This document shows positions 58,101-64,000 of a stretch of 64,000 nucleotides of DNA, piece by piece (position 1 is the first letter of the stretch; each line of letters opens with the position of its first letter). Both the position numbers and the translations under genes were made by a program. The notes below the pieces were generated by a model. It was not told the DNA's origin, searched no databases, and worked only from the letters and a program-made list of their open reading frames with translations. The DNA comes from Pseudomonas sp. URIL14HWK12:I12 (GTDB lineage: Bacteria > Pseudomonadota > Gammaproteobacteria > Pseudomonadales > Pseudomonadaceae). The stretch lies in the NCBI RefSeq assembly GCF_003097135.1, contig NZ_QEQL01000002.1, positions 496,001 through 560,000 on the forward strand, given 5' to 3'.

Positions 58101-60163
58101 TAGTGACATTCCCAGCGCTTGCTCTGTGCTTGGCCGTTCACCTGGTACCGCTCGCGTTCCCGGCCCAGGCCGTCGAATACGGTGCGTTGAGCGGCGCCAT
58201 TCGGGGCGATGGTAAAGGTTTCGGGCCAGCCCGATTCCCCTTTGAGCGAGTATCGCGCCGAACGCACAGCGGGATACTGGGCATCGACCACCTGCGTAGT
58301 GAGTGGGCGGCCGGCAGCATCCCATGTCATGTCGACGGTCACATCGCTGGCATCGGTTGCACTGGCGATCAACCCAGTGAGCAGTGATTGGGTACGTTCG
58401 ATATGCTCAATCGCCTCACTGGCACCGGGCGCGTAGGCCTTGTGGTCCACGGCGGTCTTGAGCAGCCGGCCCTGCACGATCGTATAAGTGAAGGTTTCCA
58501 GCGAAGTGTCGACGGGTGCAGCGCCGGTGGACGCCTGATAAGTAATCCTGCGCTGTTTCAATCGGCTGAAGCTCACCCGGTCATTGGGGTCCTGGTGGTA
58601 GCTGTGGTTCATCACCATTTTCGACTGCTCGGTGCCTTGGCTTACCTCGATCACCTGTTGGGTATTGACTATCAGATAGTTGGCCGCCTGGCCCATAAGC
58701 TCGCCTGGCGTGCGGGCCCGCCCTGCCGAATCCCGGGCCAGTGAGCCGTAGCGCCAAGTGGTGACTTTCACACTCCCGCCAGCCTCCTCGCTCGCTGGCT
58801 TTTCGGTCTGGCTGCGCAAACGAAGGCGAAAGCCCCAGGGGTCTTCAGGGCAGGCTTCACCCGCATCGTCCTGTTCACCTTCGGCAGGGTAATAAACATA
58901 GGTGGTTTCGCGCCCGTCCACGGCCAAGTGGCGCCTGAGCAGGCCATCCAGGTCATATTCGGTAACCTCCACTTCCGTTCGGGTTCGAGCATCGTCGTCA
59001 CGAGACCATAAGCTAGTGACCTGGCGGGTCTGCTGGAAGTTGGCCGGCAGATCATCGTACGCAGTGCCTTGATCGTAGTGATAGTCGTACGTGCGCCTGA
59101 TGTGATTAGGGCCCTGGCCAATGAGCTCCTCGATCAATAGGTGGAAGCTGTTGTAGGTCCGTTGGGTGGTGCGCACCTCAGCCAGGCCGTTTTCCTGGGT
59201 CTGCGTGACTGAATATCGATACTGCGGGTTGGCTCGATACAGGTTGTCGTCCCCGTCGGCGTACCAGTCTTGAAGGCCACCGAAGCCCAGAAAGTTGTGG
59301 TTGTCACTGCCATAGCTATAGCGGCTGACCAACGAGGGTTGGCCTGCCCCCGGGCTGAGCTCGTGGCGGGTGACCCTGGGCATTGGTAAACGGCGATTGC
59401 CGGGAAAGGCATGCGTACCGTCGTATTCGATGTATTCCAGCGCCCCTTGTGGATGAGCGATCTGTGACAAGCTGGCGTAGTCATTGAGGAAGTTATAGCG
59501 AAACGACCAGGCGCCCCCGATATCAGGGGGCAAGGTGATCCGCTCAACCCGCCCCGATGCCAGGGAAACTACGAACTCCCCGGTGTGAGTATGCAACCGC
59601 AGTGTGGTATCACCGGTTTTTTCAACACGCAGGTGTACTACCCCCTGCTCATCTTGCACGCTGGCCAGGCGCGGGCGCTGAGCGTCCTCGCCGTAGTTCA
59701 GGCTCAGGTATCGGCCATTGGCGCTTTCGAGCTTGACTGGCATCAGATAGCGCGTTGCGCCGGGCCGGGCGAGGTGTTCGATAAGCCCGGAGGTATGCAC
59801 CAGCCGAGCGGTGGAGGCACTGTCGCGCATTAGCCTGAAATGCCTGAGTTTGCGCTCACGGATGTTCGGCTCACCCAAATCGCTTGAAACGCGATAGCGC
59901 TCACCACTGGCCAAGGCCAGGACTGGATTGCCCTCCAGGCTCAGATGGCTCAGGTTGAACGACCATCCCTCTCCCAGCCCCCAATTATCCCCGGCCAAGG
60001 GGTTGTAGGTCAGTGCAAGCAGAAGCTTTGGGCCCTGCAGGTAACCGCTGAGGATCTCGGAGAGCTCAAGCGAGAAGGTGTACAGCCCGGTGCGGGTATC
60101 TACACCGCCTCCGGCGAAAGATGGAAAGTTTTGAGCATTGGTATGGACGTCTGGCTGAGCCAT
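55127..60163 (-). CDS. RHS-repeat protein with variable tip
   Basis: 1678 residues, with GAGGAG upstream of ATG 60163. The N-terminus (MAQPDVHTNAQNFPSFAGGG) has no signal peptide and no PAAR domain. Residues about 20-400 resemble the TcB/RHS shell start, residues 400-1330 hold many YD repeats (YDGFGRLIEETEFD, YDNLGRESTRKM, YDMRDRVEAYSCEG), and the core ends with LGRFIAPDAS and VMLRDPTGRTP near residue 1415. The last 264 residues are the tip: a Gly run, a hydrophobic stretch (about 1445-1505), a Ser/Ala/Pro-rich part and a basic end (SYDRHNNTKSKYFKDL). I recognise no toxin domain. Similar proteins in pseudomonads are TccC-like toxin components or contact-dependent effectors. No vgrG, tcA or immunity gene is visible nearby. 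Confidence 0.85.
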   Translation of the reverse strand: MAQPDVHTNAQNFPSFAGGGVDTRTGLYTFSLELSEILSGYLQGPKLLLALTYNPLAGDNWGLGEGWSFNLSHLSLEGNPVLALASGERYRVSSDLGEPNIRERKLRHFRLMRDSASTARLVHTSGLIEHLARPGATRYLMPVKLESANGRYLSLNYGEDAQRPRLASVQDEQGVVHLRVEKTGDTTLRLHTHTGEFVVSLASGRVERITLPPDIGGAWSFRYNFLNDYASLSQIAHPQGALEYIEYDGTHAFPGNRRLPMPRVTRHELSPGAGQPSLVSRYSYGSDNHNFLGFGGLQDWYADGDDNLYRANPQYRYSVTQTQENGLAEVRTTQRTYNSFHLLIEELIGQGPNHIRRTYDYHYDQGTAYDDLPANFQQTRQVTSLWSRDDDARTRTEVEVTEYDLDGLLRRHLAVDGRETTYVYYPAEGEQDDAGEACPEDPWGFRLRLRSQTEKPASEEAGGSVKVTTWRYGSLARDSAGRARTPGELMGQAANYLIVNTQQVIEVSQGTEQSKMVMNHSYHQDPNDRVSFSRLKQRRITYQASTGAAPVDTSLETFTYTIVQGRLLKTAVDHKAYAPGASEAIEHIERTQSLLTGLIASATDASDVTVDMTWDAAGRPLTTQVVDAQYPAVRSARYSLKGESGWPETFTIAPNGAAQRTVFDGLGRERERYQVNGQAQSKRWECHYDGFGRLIEETEFDIVSGQPLALTTRYTFDDWGNPCATTMPDGTREVAMTDPLGARPDDDIYPRGNQGKRIESWRESAPDQNGNRQASGRQCQWTNRFGKPERVETWLDENTLEQRIQYAYDRWGNCIEQADTFRVEGRMSQPAPTTFEYDGWHRLIQTRLPNNDIVEHQYAAFTHEPWMIEVKAGADAWSLATIVSRQFDGLGRELSLTQGGRTHWWSYDKGLRSPISHQRPDGTLRQYTYRPSLTDAPQEVVVHSRADADGQRTLGAQIALGYDPVTARLLSARSSSALAQEASIGCRYEYGLTGEVICETRSHATGDASTRFDYSPGQRRIKRTDSQAGTRTLGYDPVGRVIHETLDDGAEQAVLSYDRWGRVATCTAAGVRTCIEYDNLGRESTRKMIAADTLELLEHLAFGWNGNGNLAWRKRLNADGEAQITERYSYDMRDRVEAYSCEGPQGSPPDPDQCPFDRFGKPVVNQIYMLDTLDNITGEFVVYADGSTRETQAEFAPQDPCQLSKLTHLRNGLPAGEETFEYDGNGNLTKQTGGQARTINYDIMGRPEAMTPSGCAPHRYGYDTLGTLCVSGDKERFYENYAMTHHVQGNRVQRYLCTAGMPLAVLSDSGSSALLCDFDGSVVGQWDTQERRLCSAIYDAYGNARFDTEFSSEMAFKSETKDLELYPLGRGERFFDPALGRFIAPDASTYFDGAGLNPYAYCQGNPVMLRDPTGRTPQWNATNLPFYVPPLEQPEQSQGGGGILGGVFKMIGIGFAALDLMMVLKGIGLVATAVALPGAGTAAVIAALTSLAVSTAALGTAVWSIADEDNEVATYLAIGTGIFARAARSLAKSVIAGAASKLAQSVPAASNLAQSATASAAAEPTLIASALSGTDSGIRGPGILTRSNSLVDESNIGLFTPKQSVKSVRHAATSTSSIPSPLATAVPSPNSSVREPIASSSRASTAPASNAPAAKVELFSYDRHNNTKSKYFKDLTLL
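55825..55850 (-). repeat. Two poly-G tracts at the RHS core/tip junction
   Basis: On the coding strand nine G (55842-55850) and eight G (55825-55832) are separated by nine bases and encode Gly4-Ile-Leu-Gly2 about 25 residues after the DPTG end of the RHS core. Runs this long are prone to slippage, and a change of one base would shift the frame of the whole tip while leaving the core unchanged. Confidence 0.85.
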
Positions 60164-60417
60164 GGTTGAGCGCTCCTCGCATGCCTGTCATTGGCGGATA
60201 CGGCAGCAGTCAAGCACACCCCTCAGGCCTCGGCAGCTGGCAGACTTTGCAGGTTGCTTAGTTTTTCGGGCGGGCCCAGGCGGCACATTTATTTTCGTGA
60301 AAACTCATACTTCTGCTAGCTCCCAGAACACAGGCGCTCACCCACGATAGCCCTATCGAATGTGTTTGCCGGCGGCCATCGATGCCCCGCATCACTGGCC
60401 TAGAAGGGAGAGCGGGC

Positions 60418-62193
60418 ATGTCAATCAAGCGAGCCGATCTATTGCCGCCGGCGATCAATGGTTTAGTACATGGCAGGTTGGATGAAGAACTTCATGTGCA
60501 AGCAGGGTATGTACCTGTCACTATTCACAACCCTGATTTCATATTAGGCGATCACGTCGAGTTTTTCTGGCGGGGGGTTGATGTCAATCAAAAGCCCGAT
60601 AACTTCCTCTTTCAAATTTATCTAAGTTCCGGCACACCTGATTACGACGCCAATACTCAGACCCTGTACATCAGGGTGCCGATCGCGCATGTGAAAGCGG
60701 CCGGGCGAGGCGGGCGTGTACTGTGCAGCTGGCAATTGACGAGCGCGGGCTTGATCACCGTGGCACCACGCCAGGCGTTCACGGTCGGTTTGCCGCTCCC
60801 TACGGTCCAGGTGTCGTACAGCAGTAACCTGCAGATTGGCATGAGTGAGTTCACGGGCGACTTGCCAGTGCTGGGTTGGCCCTGGCCTGCCATGCGGGTC
60901 GGGGACCGCGCCACGCTGACGGTGTTGCCCGAAGATGGCAGTGCCGGTTTAAGCCTGCCGCAACAGATAGGCAGCCCGGCCCAACTGGGCGAGCCAGTGA
61001 AATGGAGGGTGCCGCGCTCGCGGCTTCTGGCCTGGCAACTGCAGCGCAAAGTTATCGTGATGCAGCTCAACGTACAGGCTGTAGACGGCACTGCGTTTGC
61101 CTATGCGCGGCAACGCTTCGAGCTCGAACCGAGCAGTGGGCCGCGTGCAGGTGCGGCCCGCCTGCCAGCAGGGGCGGGCGCTGCGCTTGACCCCGGTGCT
61201 TACCCTGATGGCCTGGAACTGCTGCTGCCCGAGGGGTTGCCGACCCAAGCTGGCGACCTGCTGTCTCTGGTGTGGACCGCTTCGGGTGAAGAGCCGGTTG
61301 TTTTCAAGCAGGTCGCCGACTGGAGCACTTTGCATACCGGCTATGTCAGGTTTGTCGTCCCTTACGCCACACTGCTTGCCCACGACCGTCGCGATATCGT
61401 GATCGACTGGCAGCTCGATGGCGTTACCAGCAACCTTGCGGGCCAGCGGCTGCTCTTGGCAGTTCGTTCCAAGTGGGTGCTGACCGCGCCTACGGTGGTA
61501 GGCATGACGGGTGAAGGCCAGGGTAGCCAACCTGGGGATATCCTGGGTTCGATCGGTGCCGAAGCCGTACGCTTCACAGGGCTACGTGTACGAGTGCCCG
61601 CGTTTAACGTCGGGCCTGGCGACGTCATCGAAGTACACATGGAGGGTGATAGCGCCGGCGGTCGCTATTCGACCTCGGTACCTGAAGCTGGCACGCGTGA
61701 CTACATCATCCCACCCCCCTATGTGGCGCCAAACATGGGCGGTGAAATCAAGCGTTTCCCGATTTATTACACCGTTACCTCTCCAGGCGCCGGTCGCGTC
61801 CAGTCGCCGATGCTGCAACTGCGGGTCGCGACGCTGCCCCAGACATACATGCCAGTGCCGCAGTGCCCACAAGCCCAAGGCGGGGTGACCCTCTCGCTCA
61901 GTGAGTTGAGTAGCCGCTTCGACGGTAAGGCAGACATCCAGGTGAGCGCTTGGCCCTATTACCAACCCGGCCAACGCCTGAGGTTGCTAGCCACAGGAGT
62001 ACGTGGCGGCCAAGCCGCTGAGCATGTGCTTTTTGACGGCCCGGTTGGTAGCTCCGAGATTGTTGAGGCCCTGCCGGTTAGCTTCCTGGAGACATTAACC
62101 CTAAGCGCTGGCGTGGATATCAGGGCCTCAGTGGCCTTCGATATGCGCAATTTCATGCTCACGCGTATCGCCCATTTGGACCTTAAACCTTAA
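60418..62193 (+). CDS. Large beta-domain protein of unknown function next to the RHS gene
   Basis: 591 residues from ATG 60418 (GGGAG upstream); ATG 60382 in frame is the alternative. No signal peptide or membrane helix. The protein looks like four or five beta-sandwich units of about 110-130 residues with a recurring pattern: a Pro-rich linker, a hydrophobic strand, a GD(x)1-3 turn and a W or basic strand (LPEGLPTQAGDLLSLVW, VPAFNVGPGDVIEVHM, ILGDHVEFFWRG). Similar units occur in large Pseudomonas adhesin-like proteins, but I cannot name a family. It is divergent from the RHS gene across 254 bp and forms an operon (18-bp gap) with the next gene. The 5' end is noticeably richer in A+T. Confidence 0.75.
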   Translation: MSIKRADLLPPAINGLVHGRLDEELHVQAGYVPVTIHNPDFILGDHVEFFWRGVDVNQKPDNFLFQIYLSSGTPDYDANTQTLYIRVPIAHVKAAGRGGRVLCSWQLTSAGLITVAPRQAFTVGLPLPTVQVSYSSNLQIGMSEFTGDLPVLGWPWPAMRVGDRATLTVLPEDGSAGLSLPQQIGSPAQLGEPVKWRVPRSRLLAWQLQRKVIVMQLNVQAVDGTAFAYARQRFELEPSSGPRAGAARLPAGAGAALDPGAYPDGLELLLPEGLPTQAGDLLSLVWTASGEEPVVFKQVADWSTLHTGYVRFVVPYATLLAHDRRDIVIDWQLDGVTSNLAGQRLLLAVRSKWVLTAPTVVGMTGEGQGSQPGDILGSIGAEAVRFTGLRVRVPAFNVGPGDVIEVHMEGDSAGGRYSTSVPEAGTRDYIIPPPYVAPNMGGEIKRFPIYYTVTSPGAGRVQSPMLQLRVATLPQTYMPVPQCPQAQGGVTLSLSELSSRFDGKADIQVSAWPYYQPGQRLRLLATGVRGGQAAEHVLFDGPVGSSEIVEALPVSFLETLTLSAGVDIRASVAFDMRNFMLTRIAHLDLKP

Positions 62194-62211
62194 TCGAAGG
62201 ATTGACGTGCC

Positions 62212-64000
62212 ATGACCAGAGATCAGTTGCTACTTGAGTTGAAGAAAGGTAACGCCACCTGGGGTTGGGGGGCGATGATGGCCGCGAGCGTCGAGGCGCT
62301 TAATGAGCAGGTTCGGGCGAGGTGGTCGCATGCGTTGAGTTACGGCCTGCAACTGGTGCCTTTCACCGGCCGGATCAACTTGCTACAAAGCGGCACGGAG
62401 TTCGTCGAGGCCTCCGAGCTAACGCTCGGCGCACCGCGTATCAGCCTGTCGGGTGTGAGCCTGGGCCGCCCACAGGTCAAAGTCAGCCTGGCCTTCGAGG
62501 CGGGCTCGCTGGTGTTCAAGCACGCCCCAGGCACCTCTTCAGGCCAACTGTTGGCCACTCAGACGTTAAACCAGCTCAGCCCGTATCGATTTGAAGCACT
62601 GGTTGGCCTCCGAACCGAGGGGGATGCCTTCGCCAATAAACTTCACGTCTTTCTCGACTTTTCAGTCATGTCGGCGGCCCGTTGCGACCTTTGGGAATAT
62701 GCAGATGGCGCTCAGCGCATCGCCGATGCGCTGGCCGTTCACATCCAGGCGAGCCCGTTGTCCAATACCCAGTTGCCGTTGTTTAGCGTCAGCCTTGATC
62801 GTCGCCATTTTCTCAGCCCCAGTAGCGTGACTGCCTTTGCGTGCCCGGATCCTGACGACCCTGACAACGAAGAGAAGGGCGCGGTGATCGCGGTAATGCG
62901 ATTGAACGCAGATGATCCTGAAGGCTCGCTACCTGAGATAGGTGATCAGCACTCATTCCTACTGCCCTTGGCCGATGACCGCGACAGCAACGGGTTTTTG
63001 ATGTACCCCTGTACCTTCCTGGTGGCCCAGCCGTGGGTGCCCTACCTGGACCAGGACCAGACTTTGCCGGCCTGTGTCAGGCAAACCTCATTTGCCGAAG
63101 CCCCCCCTTGGACCCTAATTGCCCGTGATACACCCGCCGATGCCGCCTACTGGCTTGCCCTGGGCACTCCAACAGCTTTGCTTGGCGTGTATCCCAACGA
63201 TCCGTCTCTGATTGCGGCAAACGGAGCGAGCCTGGCATTCCAGGCAATACTGCCTGACGAGCGTTCGTTGGTCGGGGTCAGTTGGTCGGTATCTTCGCGC
63301 GTGGCAGGCCAGGACCCTGGCGAGATCACGCAGGCCGGCGTTTACACGCCCCCGGGCCAGTTGATCAACGAGCTCGTGCAGGTTCTGATCACCGCTCATG
63401 CCTCCGACGATGGCAGGCAGTTGGTGGGCTCTACGACACTGACGCTGACGCGTTCAAGTGTTAGCCAGGCCGAGCCGCTAAGGGTTGTCAAGCTGTGGTC
63501 CGACCACCTGGAGCGCACGTTGAGCGCCTTCAGTGCAAGCACCGGTCCGCTGCAGTGGGCGTTGGAAGCGCCCGAGATGTTTAACGACCGTATTACCGGC
63601 AATGATCGCCAGGCCCGGTATCAACCACCTACAGAAGTGGGCAAAGCCGGCGTTGCCTTGCGTTGGGCCCAGGCAACCAACGCCGGTGGTACAAGCCGAG
63701 CAGGGTTGATCGTGGTCGAGCATGAGCAGCCGCTGATGGTGGAGCCGGCATTTGTAGATTATCTAGCGCCTGGTGCGAAGATTGCGTTCCGCGCCCAGAT
63801 GAGCCGCGACGGGGCCTTTTTACGCAGCGATGGGCAAACGCCGGTTGCACGCACCTCCAGCCTGACGTGGTCGGTGATCGGCGAGGGCAGCATCGATGCA
63901 GACGGCGTCTACACGGCGCCCGAGAACCCTATCTACGGTACCAGCATCATCCACTTGGATGTGATGGGTATCGTCAGTGGGTATGCGGTGGTGCGGACCC
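62212..64000 (+). CDS. Ig-like repeat protein, N-terminal part
   Basis: The frame opens at ATG 62212 and has no stop up to the window end, giving at least 596 residues. The first 300 or so residues are an unrecognised domain (TRDQLLLELKKGNATWGWGA at the start, no signal peptide). From about 340 there are Ig-like beta domains of the bacterial type with the tell-tale pattern W-S-V...G-x-I...G-V-Y-T-P/A-P: SWSVSSRVAGQDPGEITQAG followed by VYTPPGQ, and LTWSVIGEGSIDADGVYTAP. Such domains are found in surface adhesins and phage/tailocin proteins. It is in an operon with the 591-residue protein and divergent from RHS, so the three probably act together. The C-terminal end is not seen. Confidence 0.78.
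   Translation, partial: MTRDQLLLELKKGNATWGWGAMMAASVEALNEQVRARWSHALSYGLQLVPFTGRINLLQSGTEFVEASELTLGAPRISLSGVSLGRPQVKVSLAFEAGSLVFKHAPGTSSGQLLATQTLNQLSPYRFEALVGLRTEGDAFANKLHVFLDFSVMSAARCDLWEYADGAQRIADALAVHIQASPLSNTQLPLFSVSLDRRHFLSPSSVTAFACPDPDDPDNEEKGAVIAVMRLNADDPEGSLPEIGDQHSFLLPLADDRDSNGFLMYPCTFLVAQPWVPYLDQDQTLPACVRQTSFAEAPPWTLIARDTPADAAYWLALGTPTALLGVYPNDPSLIAANGASLAFQAILPDERSLVGVSWSVSSRVAGQDPGEITQAGVYTPPGQLINELVQVLITAHASDDGRQLVGSTTLTLTRSSVSQAEPLRVVKLWSDHLERTLSAFSASTGPLQWALEAPEMFNDRITGNDRQARYQPPTEVGKAGVALRWAQATNAGGTSRAGLIVVEHEQPLMVEPAFVDYLAPGAKIAFRAQMSRDGAFLRSDGQTPVARTSSLTWSVIGEGSIDADGVYTAPENPIYGTSIIHLDVMGIVSGYAVVRT

Noticed and set aside
55127..60163. RHS protein as a T6SS effector
   Set aside because: No PAAR domain at the N-terminus and no vgrG, hcp or adaptor gene in the window; not excluded if delivery genes lie elsewhere.

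Overview
The window reads as a chromosome segment of a Pseudomonas, most likely of the P. putida group. It is G+C-rich and gene-dense, and it carries typical pseudomonad neighbourhoods: urtABCDE, pxpABC, betBA, a nitrate reductase fused to a CysJ-like reductase, class Ia nrdA with two ATP-cones, and smc-zipA-ligA. The species is inferred from gene content and protein similarity that I recognise; no search was run.

Layout. 1-4767: end of a urea ABC transporter operon (urtA partial, urtBCDE). 4793-9880: an acyl-CoA-dehydrogenase-fold oxidoreductase, a LysR regulator and the divergent 5-oxoprolinase genes pxpABC. 9922-15074: a BCCT carrier divergent from betB-betA, with a BetI-type palindrome between them but no betI. 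15102-16190: an Ada protein that has lost all four zinc cysteines of its N-terminal domain. 16329-29936: a nitrate assimilation locus with nirBD on the minus strand, then on the plus strand the nitrate reductase/diflavin reductase fusion, nasS, nasT, a NarK-type carrier, a PPM phosphatase-Ser/Thr kinase fusion and a SUMT (cobA). The three structural transcripts each have a sigma54-type promoter and a leader with two hexaloop hairpins (A at loop position 1, G at 4), the second overlapping an intrinsic terminator. That is the layout expected for antitermination by the ANTAR protein NasT, whose gene lies in the same locus beside its nitrate-sensing partner nasS.

29828-31412: an OYE-family flavoprotein and an ArsR-type regulator behind a perfect 26-bp palindrome. 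31612-38349: nrdB and nrdA on the minus strand, separated by a zinc metallopeptidase gene and a YhfG/Fic toxin-antitoxin pair whose fic gene is frameshifted at a G6 run. Paired NrdR-like boxes lie before both nrd genes and a DnaA box lies before nrdA. 38421-48323: a phosphopantetheinyl transferase, guanine deaminase, a GntR regulator, smc, zipA and ligA.

48442-64000 is the accessory end: an unrecognised secreted protein, the SRP RNA gene ffs, a four-gene chaperone-usher fimbrial operon, a 1678-residue RHS protein with two long poly-G tracts at the core/tip junction, and, divergent from it, two large beta-sandwich/Ig-like proteins of unknown function, the second running off the window. This RHS plus Ig-like cluster is the best candidate here for an undescribed system. 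The clearest regulatory result is the matched set of three NasT leader RNAs.
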